A DNA stretch of 64,000 nucleotides from Streptomyces sp. 846.5 (lineage in GTDB: Bacteria; Actinomycetota; Actinomycetes; Streptomycetales; Streptomycetaceae): contig NZ_SOBN01000003.1 in the NCBI RefSeq assembly GCF_004365705.1, forward strand, positions 558,001 to 622,000, read 5' to 3'. Positions 52,807 through 61,996 of this stretch are shown piece after piece (the stretch's first letter is position 1; every line of letters begins with the position of its first letter). The notes beneath the pieces were generated by a model. It saw only the letters and a program-made list of their open reading frames with translations. It searched no databases and was not told the origin of the DNA. The position numbers were made by a program, and so were the translations under genes.

Positions 52807-54987
52807 ATGTTTCATCGGATAGGACGCACCGTCGTGCGTCACCCGGTCTGGACGATCGTGGCGTGGGTCGTCGCGGCCGTCGTGATCGCCATGACGGCGC
52901 CGACGCTGGCGTCCAACAGTGACGAGAGCAGCTTCCTGCCGAAGAGCTACGAGTCCATCCAGGCGATGACGCTCCAGCAGAAGGCGTTCCCCGCCGCGTT
53001 CACCCCGGCCGCCGAGGCGCTGTTCCAGCGCACCGACGGCCAGGCGCTGACCGCGGCCGACAAGGCCACCATCGCCTCCGTCACCACCGCGCTCAACAAG
53101 GAGACCATCAAGGACGTCCAGGGAGTCTTCCAGGGCGCCTACTCCGCCGACGGCAAGTACGGCCTCAGCCTCGTCAAGATGGACGACAAGAGCAACGGCC
53201 AGCCCTCGCAGGCGGACGCCGCCAAGGCGCTGCGCGCCGATCTGGCGACGCTGACCAAGGGCACCGACATCAACGCCAAGCTCGGCGGCTCGGCGGCGCA
53301 GGTCCTGGACCAGCAGGACGCGTCCAAGCGCGGGCAGTCGCTGATCGGCATCGGCACGTTCGTCATCATCATCGTGGCGATGGTGCTGATCTTCCGGTCC
53401 CCGCTGATGGCGATCCTGCCGCTGGTGCTGATCGGCGTGGTGGCGATGGCCGCCAACGGTCTGATCGCGGACATCACCAAGCTGCTCGGACTGTCGTCCA
53501 ACTCCTCGGTGTCCGGCATCCTCATCGTGGTGCTGTTCGGCGTCGGCACCGACTACATCCTCTTCCTGATGTTCCGTTACCGAGAGCGGCTGCGGGCGGG
53601 TGACGACGCCAAGGAAGCCATGATCACGGCGGTCGGCCGGGTCGGCGAGGCCATCGCATCCGCCGCCGGCGCGGTCATCATCGCCTTCCTGGCGCTCTCG
53701 CTCTCCTCGGTCTCCTTCCTCAAGCAGATGGGCCCGGCGCTGGCCATCTCGGTCGGGGTCACCCTGATCGCGGGGCTCACCCTGGTCCCCGCCGTCTTCT
53801 CGCTGATCCCGCCGCGGGTGCTGTTCTGGCCGTCCAAGAAGTGGCAGATCGAGCCGCAGGGCTCCGCCTTCGCCAAGGTCGGCCGCGGCGTGCAGCGCCG
53901 TCCCGCGCTGGTGGCGCTGGTCTCCGGCCTGCTGATGGTCGCGCTGGCGCTCGTCGCCACCAGCTACAAGGCCAGCTTCGACTTCGCCTCCAGCTCCATG
54001 CCGAAGACCAAGGAGTCGATGGTCGTCCAGGACACCATCACCAAGGCCTTCAGCGCCGGCGCCGCCCAGCCCACCCAGGTCTACCTGAGCAGCGAGAACG
54101 GCTCGCCGCTGGACAAGAGCGCGGTGACCGCGTTCGGCCAGAAGCTCACCACGGTCGCGGGCGTGAACACGGTGGCCCCGGTGCAGTTCAACAAGGACGG
54201 CAGCACCGCCAGCTTCTCGGTGATCCTCAAGTACGACCCGCAGAGCTCGCAGGCCATGAACACCGTCGACAGCATCCGCTCGGTCGCCCACGCCAACGCG
54301 CCCAACGGGGACAAGGCGCTGGTCGGCGGTATCTCGGCGGTCTACAAGGACATCAACAAGGCGATCAACCACGACTACCTGGTGGTGTTCCCGGTCGCCG
54401 GGCTGCTGATCATGCTGATCCTGGGCCTGATGCTGCGCAGTGTGGTCGCGCCCTGGTACCTGATGGCCTCGGTCGGCCTCGGCTTCGCGGCCACGCTGGG
54501 CGCCACCGTGCTGATCTTCCAGCACATCCAGAACCAGTCGGGGCTGATGTTCATGCTCCCGGTGTTCATGTACCTGTTCGTGGTCGCCATCGGCACGGAC
54601 TACAACATCCTGATGATCTCCCGGCTCCGCGAGGAGGCCCGTGAGGGCCGCGAGCCGAGGGAGGCCGCGTCGCAGGCGCTGCGTCACGCCGGGCCCACGG
54701 TGGCGGCGGCCGGAGCGATCCTGGCCGGCACCTTCGCCAGCATGATGCTCGCCGGGAACACCCTGTTCTCGGAGATGGGCTTCTCGATCAGCTTCGGCAT
54801 CGTGATCGCGGCCTTCGTCATGGCGATGTTCTTCACCCCCTCGCTGACCGCGCTGATCGGGCACGCCGCCTGGTGGCCCGGCCGCGCCGACCGGCACGCC
54901 GGCAGCGGCGAGAGCCTCGTGGTGGCGGGCAACGTCCCGGCCGCCCTGGAGGAGAGCGACGACGTGGACTCCGCCTCGCGGAGGTAG
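52807..54987 (+). CDS. MMPL-family RND transporter
   Basis: The 726-residue protein has the family topology: helix 1 (VWTIVAWVVAAVVIAMTAP), extracytoplasmic domain (about 35-180), five helices with VVLFGVGTDYILFLMFRYRERLRAG, a second domain, and VFMYLFVVAIGTDYNILMISRLREEA. It is more similar in layout to mycobacterial MmpL/drug exporters than the neighbouring MMPL gene. Substrate unknown. A hairpin at 55013-55048 ends the gene. Confidence 0.9.
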   Translation: MFHRIGRTVVRHPVWTIVAWVVAAVVIAMTAPTLASNSDESSFLPKSYESIQAMTLQQKAFPAAFTPAAEALFQRTDGQALTAADKATIASVTTALNKETIKDVQGVFQGAYSADGKYGLSLVKMDDKSNGQPSQADAAKALRADLATLTKGTDINAKLGGSAAQVLDQQDASKRGQSLIGIGTFVIIIVAMVLIFRSPLMAILPLVLIGVVAMAANGLIADITKLLGLSSNSSVSGILIVVLFGVGTDYILFLMFRYRERLRAGDDAKEAMITAVGRVGEAIASAAGAVIIAFLALSLSSVSFLKQMGPALAISVGVTLIAGLTLVPAVFSLIPPRVLFWPSKKWQIEPQGSAFAKVGRGVQRRPALVALVSGLLMVALALVATSYKASFDFASSSMPKTKESMVVQDTITKAFSAGAAQPTQVYLSSENGSPLDKSAVTAFGQKLTTVAGVNTVAPVQFNKDGSTASFSVILKYDPQSSQAMNTVDSIRSVAHANAPNGDKALVGGISAVYKDINKAINHDYLVVFPVAGLLIMLILGLMLRSVVAPWYLMASVGLGFAATLGATVLIFQHIQNQSGLMFMLPVFMYLFVVAIGTDYNILMISRLREEAREGREPREAASQALRHAGPTVAAAGAILAGTFASMMLAGNTLFSEMGFSISFGIVIAAFVMAMFFTPSLTALIGHAAWWPGRADRHAGSGESLVVAGNVPAALEESDDVDSASRR

Positions 54988-55012
54988 TCCAGGGGTTGAA
55001 CCGCACAGACAG

Positions 55013-55048
55013 GTGAGGGCCGTCGTACTCCGGTACGGCGGCCCTCAC
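55013..55048. terminator. Bidirectional terminator between MMPL and marR genes
   Basis: GTGAGGGCCGTCGTAC (55013-55028) pairs with GTACGGCGGCCCTCAC (55033-55048) with one wobble pair and a four-base loop. The marR stop codon (55045-55047) is inside the right arm. Confidence 0.82.
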
Positions 55049-55518
55049 TGCTTCGGGCCCCCGAGGATGGACTCCATAGCGTCGGACAGTGCCTCCAGCG
55101 CGGCCACGGCCTCCGCCAGCCGCTGCGGGCCGAGGCGGTCGACCAGCTCCCGGGCCAGCTCGCCGTGGGCCGGTCCGATGGCGTGGACGGCGGCGCGGCC
55201 CTCGTCGGTGGCCAGGATCAGCTTGGCGCGTCGGTGCGCCGGATTGGGCCGGTACTCGGCCAGACCCTGTTCGACCAGCAGGTCGGCCAGCCGCTGGACG
55301 CTCTGGCGGGTGATGCCCATGGTCCTGGCGATGCCGGCGACGGTGAGCGGCTCGACCAGGACCGCGCCCAGCACCTGCCAGCGGGCGGCGGTGAGCCCGA
55401 TCGGGCGGGACAGCTGTTCTGCGGCCTCCAGGAACAGGCCGTTGGCCCGGAAGGAGCCCAGCGCGGCGGCGGAGAGCAGGGCGCCGGGCGTGCGCGTGTG
55501 GACGGCCTGGTCGGTCAT
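55045..55518 (-). CDS. MarR-family transcriptional regulator
   Basis: The 157-residue protein has the winged-helix MarR fold: dimerisation helix (GLFLEAAEQLSRPIGLTAARWQVLGAVL), recognition region GIARTMGITRQSVQRLADLLVEQGLAEY, and wing NPAHRRAKLILATDEG. It is translationally coupled (ATGA) to the upstream DJ-1-like gene. Two tandem palindromes at the DJ-1 start are the obvious candidate operator, so the pair is probably autoregulated. The signal is unknown. Confidence 0.9.
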   Translation of the reverse strand: MTDQAVHTRTPGALLSAAALGSFRANGLFLEAAEQLSRPIGLTAARWQVLGAVLVEPLTVAGIARTMGITRQSVQRLADLLVEQGLAEYRPNPAHRRAKLILATDEGRAAVHAIGPAHGELARELVDRLGPQRLAEAVAALEALSDAMESILGGPKQ

Positions 55519-56162
55519 GCCGCCGCCGAGACCAGGGCCATCAGCTCACCGTAGGCGGCGGTTTCGGAGCGGGAGAACAGCCGGAACCAGGCGTCCAGCA
55601 CAGCCGGCTGCCAGACCCCGAGCTCGGCGATGATCTCGCGGGCGAAGGCCACCGAGTCGGTCGGCCCTGCGGTGATCAGCCCGCGGTCGCGGACGGCGTC
55701 GGCCTCCTGGTACCGCTTGCCGCCGTGGTAGCCGGTCATCGCCAGGTACTCGGCGGCGGCCCCGGTGTGGTCGCGGTCGTCCAGCAGGCCCTCGGCGGCG
55801 AAGCCGAAGACGGCCCCGCAGATCGCGGCCACCGGGACGCCGGCGTCCAGGAACTGACGGGCCTTCAGCGGGAAGGCGCAGTGCCCGCCCTGCTCCCAGC
55901 CCCCGCCGCCGGGGACGATGAGCATGGCGCTGTCGGCAGGGGAGAGCTCGTCCAGCGTCAGGTCCGGGACGACCGTCAGCCCGCCCATGGTGCGGACCGG
56001 GCTCCTGCTGGTGCCGACGGTGCGGACCTCATGGGGCGTGCCCTCGGTCTGGAAGGTACCGCTGCGCAGCTGCGCCACCGCGAGGGCCGCCTCCCAGTCG
56101 GCGAGGCCGTCGTAGACGGCGAGATGGACGGTGGGCGCGGGGGCTGCCGGTGAATTCGTCAT
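55515..56162 (-). CDS. DJ-1/PfpI (GATase1-like) family protein
   Basis: The 215-residue protein has the family layout VHLAVYDGLADWEAALAV, MLIVPGGGGWEQG, and the nucleophile elbow VAAICGAVFGFAAEGLL with Cys in AICG. This subgroup is often annotated as glutamine-amidotransferase-like or isonitrile-hydratase-like; the real activity is unknown, but stress-linked chemistry is common. No Shine-Dalgarno precedes ATG 56162; a promoter with -10 CAGAAT immediately upstream suggests a leaderless transcript. Confidence 0.85.
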   Translation of the reverse strand: MTNSPAAPAPTVHLAVYDGLADWEAALAVAQLRSGTFQTEGTPHEVRTVGTSRSPVRTMGGLTVVPDLTLDELSPADSAMLIVPGGGGWEQGGHCAFPLKARQFLDAGVPVAAICGAVFGFAAEGLLDDRDHTGAAAEYLAMTGYHGGKRYQEADAVRDRGLITAGPTDSVAFAREIIAELGVWQPAVLDAWFRLFSRSETAAYGELMALVSAAA

Positions 56163-56200
56163 GACAGCATTCTGTCACTTTGACAGGATGCTGTCGACAG
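56163..56200. promoter_or_regulatory. Tandem MarR-type operator overlapping the DJ-1 promoter
   Basis: GACAG-CATT-CTGTC (56163-56176) and GACAG-GATG-CTGTC (56182-56195) are two 14-base palindromes whose centres are 19 bases apart; a further GACAG follows. On the minus strand TCGACA, 17 bases, CAGAAT is a candidate promoter running through them. The cluster abuts the DJ-1 start codon and covers the last codons of kptA. Confidence 0.7.
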
Positions 56201-56747
56201 TGAGGTACTCCGGCGGGACGGCGTCCGTCAGCCAGACGCCGTTGGCGCTGGCCCGGAAACGGTGGCCGTCGGCGGCCATGCGGGCGGCGTCGACGCTGAG
56301 GACGACCGGACGGCCGCGGCGGGCGCCGACCCGGGTGGCGGTCTCCGTGTCGGCGGAGAGGTGCACGGCGTGCCGGTTCATCGGGCGCAGGCCCTCGCGC
56401 CGGATCGCGTCCAGCGCCTGCGGATGGGTGCCGTGGAAGAGCCGCGCCGGCGGCTCGGCGTCCTCATAGCCGAGGTCGACCTGGACCGAGTGGCCCTGAC
56501 TGGCCCGGATCCGGGTGCCGGTCGGGTCGAAGGCGAAGCGGCGCTTGTCGTTCTGCTCGACGACGAGGTCGAGCTGGGCCCGGGTGAGCGGGCGGCCGCG
56601 GGCCGCGAGCGCGGCGAGGAGGTCGCTGACCTCCACCCAGCCGGCCGGGTCGAGGGTCAGGCCGATGCGGTCGGGGTCGTGCCGCAGGACCAGGGAGAGG
56701 AACTTGGAGGTTTTCACCATTCGCTTGTCGGTTGTGGATTCGGACAT
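56175..56747 (-). CDS. kptA: RNA 2'-phosphotransferase (Tpt1/KptA family)
   Basis: The 190-residue protein has the KptA motifs: SKFLSLVLRHDPDRIGLTLD with the conserved Arg-His, RIRASQGHSV, FHGTHPQALDAIRREGL and MNRHAVHLSAD. The family removes a splice-junction 2'-phosphate from RNA, using NAD. Bacteria lack the tRNA-splicing pathway it serves in yeast, so its substrate is unsettled; NAD-dependent RNA or ADP-ribose chemistry is possible. ATG 56747 is preferred; GTG 56783 is an alternative. It ends 12 bases before the DJ-1 start. Confidence 0.9.
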   Translation of the reverse strand: MSESTTDKRMVKTSKFLSLVLRHDPDRIGLTLDPAGWVEVSDLLAALAARGRPLTRAQLDLVVEQNDKRRFAFDPTGTRIRASQGHSVQVDLGYEDAEPPARLFHGTHPQALDAIRREGLRPMNRHAVHLSADTETATRVGARRGRPVVLSVDAARMAADGHRFRASANGVWLTDAVPPEYLTVDSILSK

Positions 56748-56794
56748 GCAGCGAAGGTAGCGGGAGGATGTGGCCCCGGTCACCTGATTATGTG

Positions 56795-57541
56795 TCAGGC
56801 GGCAAGCACAGTACGCCGGGCGTCGGCCCGCAGCGCCTGGTCGTGGCGGTGCAGCAGCAGTCGGGCCAGTTCCGGGCTCGCGCCCAGCGGTGCGGCGACG
56901 GTGTCCACGCCGGCCGCCGACGCCTCGGCGGCGATGCGGTCCGGGAGCAGGCCGGGGGCCAGCAGGTAGGGGGCGACGGCGATGTCCGTCAGACCCCGGG
57001 CGCGCAGCGCGGCGACCGCGTCGGCGACCCGGGGCGGGGCCGCGGAGGCGTGTGCCACCTCGACCGCGCCCCAGCCGCGCAGCCGCTGCCAGTGGGCGGC
57101 GACCTCGCGGGTGACCGCGTTGGCGGCCGGGTCGGAGGAGCCGGCGGCGGCGAGGACGATGCCGGTGCGGGGCGAGGGGTGCACGCCGGTCTCGGCGAGC
57201 CGCCGGTCCAGGGCGTCCAGCAGCAGCGGGGACGGTCCCAGGACCACGCCCTGACGGATGGTCAGATCAGGGTGCTGGGACGCGGTCTCGGCCAGTACGG
57301 CCGGGATGTCGCTGCGGGCGTGGAAGGCGTGGTTCAACAGCAGCGGCAGAGCAACTACTTGGCCCTGCAGCCGGGAGAGCACCTGCGGGATCCGGGGCGC
57401 GCAGTGGTCCAGATAGCCCACCTCGACCGACAGGTCGGGCCGCTGCGCCCGCACCAGCGCCGCCAGGTCGGTGACCGTGGCGGCGTGGCGCGGGTCGCGG
57501 CTGCCGTGCGCGACCAGGAGCAGGGTGGTGCCGGTGGTCAT
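56795..57541 (-). CDS. CbiX/SirB-type sirohydrochlorin chelatase
   Basis: The 248-residue protein has two CbiX-like halves: LLLVAHGSRDPRHAATV with the metal-binding His, VGYLDHCAPRI, and PLLLNHAFHARSDIP with the second His; the second half repeats LAAAGSSDPAAN and APYLLAPGLLPDRI. Such enzymes insert iron or cobalt into sirohydrochlorin. In a sulfate-assimilation cluster the iron form, giving siroheme for sulfite reductase, is most likely. It starts in an ATGA overlap with the permease gene and ends the transcription unit. Confidence 0.88.
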   Translation of the reverse strand: MTTGTTLLLVAHGSRDPRHAATVTDLAALVRAQRPDLSVEVGYLDHCAPRIPQVLSRLQGQVVALPLLLNHAFHARSDIPAVLAETASQHPDLTIRQGVVLGPSPLLLDALDRRLAETGVHPSPRTGIVLAAAGSSDPAANAVTREVAAHWQRLRGWGAVEVAHASAAPPRVADAVAALRARGLTDIAVAPYLLAPGLLPDRIAAEASAAGVDTVAAPLGASPELARLLLHRHDQALRADARRTVLAA

Positions 57542-58465
57542 CGACGGGCCACCAGCAGGCCGCGTGAGCGGAGCACCCGTCGCTCCAGCGGGGCGAAGAT
57601 CAGCAGTTCGATGCCGATGCCGACCAGCAGGATCAGCAGGATGGTGGAGAGCACCCCCGGCATGTCCTGGACCTCGCGGGCGTTCTCCAGCGACTGCCCG
57701 AGGCCCAGCCCCAGCGCGGGCGAGCTGGCGATCAGCTCGGCTGCCATCAGCGAGCGCCAGGCGAAGGCCCAGCCCTGCTTCAGACCGGCCAGGTAGCCCG
57801 GCAGCGCGGCCGGGAGCAGCACGAACCAGATGCCGCGCAGCCCGGTGGCGCCCAGCGTGCGTCCGGCGCGCAGATACAGCGGCTGGATCTGGTCCACGCC
57901 GGCCACCAGGCCGTTGGCGATGGAGGGGACGGCGCCGAGCAGCACGACGGCGTAGATGGTGGCGTTGCTGAGCCCGAACCAGATGACGGCGGCCGGGACC
58001 CAGGCGACCGAGGGGATCGACTGCAGGCCGGACAGGATCGGCCCGATGGCCGCCCGCACCGGCTTGACCTTGGCGACCACCAGGCCCAGCGGCGTGCCGA
58101 TGACCACGGAGGCCAGGAAGCCGAGGGCGCCGCGCGACAGCGAGGTCCAGATGGTGCCGAGGATGGTGCCCTGGAGCCACTGGTCGTAGAGGCTGTTCCA
58201 GACGTCGAGCGGGCTGGGCAGCAGGTCGGGCCGCTTGATGTGGGCCGCGTAGGCGAGCTGCCAGAGCAGCAGCACCAGCGCGATCGCGACCAGCGGCGGG
58301 ACGACCTTGCTGACCAGGACGGAGCGCAGCGAGGCGCGTTCGAAGGTCTGGGTCTCCAGTGCGTCGAGGCCGGCGCCCAGGGCCGCGGCGTCGGCGGCCT
58401 TGTCGACGACGACGCCGCTGTCGACACCGTCCGCGGCGCCCTCCGGGGCGGTTTCGGTCAGCTGC

Positions 58466-58479
<14 letters not shown>
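57538..58479 (-). CDS. ABC transporter permease (SsuC/TauC/NrtB-like)
   Basis: The 313-residue permease has about 50 hydrophilic N-terminal residues, then six membrane segments, and the EAA loop GRTLGATGLRGIWFVLLPAALPGYLAGLK typical of the sulfonate/nitrate/taurine group. ATG 58479 has GGGGAG upstream and overlaps the ATPase stop by 14 bases. The neighbourhood makes an organosulfur substrate, such as aliphatic sulfonates or taurine, more likely than nitrate. Confidence 0.88.
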
Positions 58480-59263
<784 letters not shown>

Positions 59264-59317
59264 TCGGTCACCTCCTGGAACGGTGCGGGAAAGGGGATGT
59301 GATGAGAAGTCAGGGGC

Positions 59318-59365
59318 CCGGGGCCCGTCCCGCAGGCATCGACGTGGATGCGGGACGGGCCCCGG
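59318..59365 (-). terminator. Intra-operon hairpin after the binding-protein gene
   Basis: CCGGGGCCCGTCCCGCA (59318-59334) pairs perfectly over 17 bases with TGCGGGACGGGCCCCGG (59349-59365). It lies seven bases after the binding-protein stop and before the ATPase start, so it probably stabilises or attenuates the downstream genes, as in the liv operon. Confidence 0.78.
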
Positions 59366-59371
59366 AGCGTG

Positions 59372-60499
59372 CTACTGCGCGCCGAGGCCGGCGGCGGAGA
59401 CGGTCGGCTGCCCGGCTGCCGTGAGGACCTTGTTGAGCAGGGTCAGGTCGTAGATCCCGGTCAGGTCGGGCTTGGTGAGCAGGCCGGCGGTGACCGCGTG
59501 GTCGGCCTCGCTCTGCAGCGAGGCGGCCAGCGGGTCGTTGGTGACGGACAGCTCGGACCAGGCCGAGTCGAGGACCTTGGTGGACAGGGCCTTCTTGGTG
59601 AGCGCGGTCAGCGCGGTGTTGGCGTCGGTCTTGGCCTCGGCCGGGTTGGCGATGATCCAGGCGTTGGTGTCCACGGACGCCTTCAGCACCGCCTCCACCA
59701 CGTCGGGGTGGGCCTTGAGGAAGGTCTGCGAGACGATCACGTTGGTGGACACGAACTTGCCGTCCGGCCACAGACTCTTCTCGTCGACCAACACCTTTGC
59801 TCCCTCCGCCACCAGCTTGGAGGCGGTGGGCTCGGGCACCCAGGCACCGTCGATGGCACCGGTCTGGTAGGCCGTCGGGGTCAGCGAGTTGTCGGTGCGG
59901 ACCACCGAGACGTCGCCCTTGCCGGACTTGGCGTCCACCTTGAAGCCCTTGGTGGACAGGAAGTTGAGCAGCGCCACGTCCTGGGTGTTGGCCAGCTGCG
60001 GCGTGGCGATCTTCTTGCCCTTGAGGTCCGCGACGCTCTTGATCTTCGCGGGGTTGACCACCAGCTCCGCGCCGCCGGTGGTGGCGCCGGAGATGATCTT
60101 CAGCGCGGTGCCCTTGGACTTCACGTACCCGTTGATCGACGGGGAGGGGCCGATCCAGCCGATGTCGATGGCGCCGGAGTTCAGCGCCTCGATCTCGGAG
60201 GGGCCGGCGTTGAAGATCTGGGTCTTGATGGTGGTCGAGCCCAGGTCCTTCTGGAACTGCCCGTTCTGGATCCCGATCAGCGGCGTCGCGTGGGTCAGGT
60301 TGGCGAAGTAGCCGATGTGGACCGTGTCCGCGGAGAGCTTGGCGCCGGTCGCCGAACCGGAGGCGGCAGCCTGGGTGGCGGCGGACGACGTGGTCGACTT
60401 GGAGCCGTAGCCGCAGGCACTGAGCAGACCGACAGCGGCCAGGCCGGCGCCGGCCACGGCGAGAGAACGTCTGATGCGGGTGCGGGGGAGAGCAGACAT
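59372..60499 (-). CDS. Sulfonate/nitrate-type ABC substrate-binding lipoprotein
   Basis: The 375-residue lipoprotein has a basic signal region and lipobox LLSACGYGS. The mature part has the NMT1/SsuA-like fold: VHIGYFANLTHATPLIGIQ, IDIGWIGPSPSINGYV, and YQTGAIDGAWVPEPTAS. It captures the transporter's substrate, probably an alkanesulfonate or other organosulfur compound given its position after cysN. ATG 60499 has AGGGACC upstream; an in-frame start at 60559 is less likely. The preceding 196 bases may contain a leader peptide. Confidence 0.9.
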   Translation of the reverse strand: MSALPRTRIRRSLAVAGAGLAAVGLLSACGYGSKSTTSSAATQAAASGSATGAKLSADTVHIGYFANLTHATPLIGIQNGQFQKDLGSTTIKTQIFNAGPSEIEALNSGAIDIGWIGPSPSINGYVKSKGTALKIISGATTGGAELVVNPAKIKSVADLKGKKIATPQLANTQDVALLNFLSTKGFKVDAKSGKGDVSVVRTDNSLTPTAYQTGAIDGAWVPEPTASKLVAEGAKVLVDEKSLWPDGKFVSTNVIVSQTFLKAHPDVVEAVLKASVDTNAWIIANPAEAKTDANTALTALTKKALSTKVLDSAWSELSVTNDPLAASLQSEADHAVTAGLLTKPDLTGIYDLTLLNKVLTAAGQPTVSAAGLGAQ

Positions 60500-60555
60500 G
60501 GAGGGGTCCCTAAAAACGATGGTCGGCAGGAAGGTGCAGGAGGTGTGACGGAGCG

Positions 60556-60642
60556 TCAACAGCCCGTGGCGCGACAGTGGGCTATGCCGCCCTGTCCCGC
60601 ACCGAGCGCGCCGCTGCCGACCCGCCCGCCTTCCTTCGCCAT
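60556..60642 (-). CDS. Possible cysteine-containing leader peptide
   Basis: A 28-codon frame upstream of the binding-protein gene encodes MAKEGGRVGSGALGAGQGGI followed by AHCRATGC, with two Cys in the last six residues. Its end overlaps two small hairpins, AGCCC/GGGCT (60561-60583) and TGACG/CGTCA (60546-60558). In a sulfur-assimilation operon this could sense cysteinyl-tRNA. The ribosome site is weak (GAGG about 11 bases upstream), so the call is tentative. Confidence 0.25.
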   Translation of the reverse strand: MAKEGGRVGSGALGAGQGGIAHCRATGC

Positions 60643-60695
60643 GCGGGAGAAAGCCTCGCCGCCCATCGTGTGGATCCTTTCGTAGGTGGTGCCGG

Positions 60696-61994
60696 TCAGA
60701 ACGCTTCGCCGACCATGCCGGCCGTCAGCGTGGTGCCGTCGGCCTGGTCGATCAGCAGGAACGATCCGGTCTGCCGGTTCACCGCGTAGCGGTCCAGGGC
60801 CAGCGGTTCGGCGGTGCGCAGCACCACCTGGCCGATGTCGTTGACCTGGAGGGCCTCCGGGTCGGGCACCCGGTCCAGGCTGTCGATGTCGATACGGTAG
60901 GGCAGCTGCTTGACGATCGCCCGGACCGTGCGGGTGGTGTGCTTGAGCAGTACCCGGTCGCCGACCCGCAGCGGACGTTCGTGCAGGTGCGAGACGGTCG
61001 CCAGCACGTCCTGGGTCGGCTCGGGGGCCGGGCCCGCCGCGATCAGGTCGCCCCGGGAGACGTCGATGTCGTCGGTCAGGCGGACGGTCACCGACTGGGG
61101 CGCCCAGGCGATGTCGGTCTGCTTGCCCAGCACGTCGATCCCGGCGACGGTGGTGGTCAGCCCGGACGGCAGCACCGTCACCGGGTCGCCGGCCCGCAGT
61201 ACGCCGGAGGCCAACTGGCCGGCGTAGCCGCGGTAGTCCAGGTGCTCGGCGCTCTGCGGGCGGATCACGTACTGGACCGGGAAGCGGGCCGGCTCGTCCG
61301 AGGGGTCGGAGCCGACCGGCACCGTCTCCAGGTGCTCCAGCAGGGTCGGGCCGCCGTACCAGTCCATGTGCGCGGAGGGCTCGACCACGTTGTCCCCGGC
61401 CAGCGCCGAGATCGGGATCGCGGTCACGTCCGGCACGCCGAGCGAGGCCGCGTAGGCGTTGAACTCCTCGGCGATGGCGGCGAAGACCGGCTCCGCGTAG
61501 TCGACCAGGTCCATCTTGTTGACGGCCAGCACGACGTGCGGGACGCGCAGCAGCGCGGCGACCGCGGCGTGCCGGCGGGTCTGCTGGACCACGCCGTTGC
61601 GGGCGTCGACCAGGACCACGGCCAGCTCGGCGGTGGAGGCGCCGGTGACCATGTTGCGGGTGTACTGCACGTGGCCGGGGGTGTCCGCGAGGATGAAGCG
61701 GCGGCGGGCGGTGGCGAAGTAGCGGTAGGCCACGTCGATGGTGATGCCCTGCTCGCGCTCGGCCCGCAGGCCGTCGGTCAGCAGCGCCAGGTCGGGGGTG
61801 TCCTGGCCGCGGTTCTGGGACGCAGTGGTGACCGCCTCCAGCTGGTCGGTGAGGATCGACTTGGAGTCGTGCAGCAGCCGGCCGACCAGGGTGGACTTGC
61901 CGTCGTCGACGGAGCCCGCGGTGGCGAAGCGCAGCAGCGCGGTCGCCGACCCGGTCTCCAACGCAGGGGTGGAGTGGTGCAGTTCGGTGCTCAT
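60696..61994 (-). CDS. cysN: Sulfate adenylyltransferase subunit 1 (GTPase)
   Basis: The 432-residue GTPase couples GTP hydrolysis to APS formation by CysD. It has G1 GSVDDGKST, G3 DTPGH, G4 NKMD and the elongation-factor-like beta-barrel domains. It lacks a C-terminal APS kinase fusion, which fits the separate cysC gene. GAGGGG precedes ATG 61994; the cysD stop lies two bases upstream. Confidence 0.96.
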   Translation of the reverse strand: MSTELHHSTPALETGSATALLRFATAGSVDDGKSTLVGRLLHDSKSILTDQLEAVTTASQNRGQDTPDLALLTDGLRAEREQGITIDVAYRYFATARRRFILADTPGHVQYTRNMVTGASTAELAVVLVDARNGVVQQTRRHAAVAALLRVPHVVLAVNKMDLVDYAEPVFAAIAEEFNAYAASLGVPDVTAIPISALAGDNVVEPSAHMDWYGGPTLLEHLETVPVGSDPSDEPARFPVQYVIRPQSAEHLDYRGYAGQLASGVLRAGDPVTVLPSGLTTTVAGIDVLGKQTDIAWAPQSVTVRLTDDIDVSRGDLIAAGPAPEPTQDVLATVSHLHERPLRVGDRVLLKHTTRTVRAIVKQLPYRIDIDSLDRVPDPEALQVNDIGQVVLRTAEPLALDRYAVNRQTGSFLLIDQADGTTLTAGMVGEAF

Positions 61995-61996
61995 GC

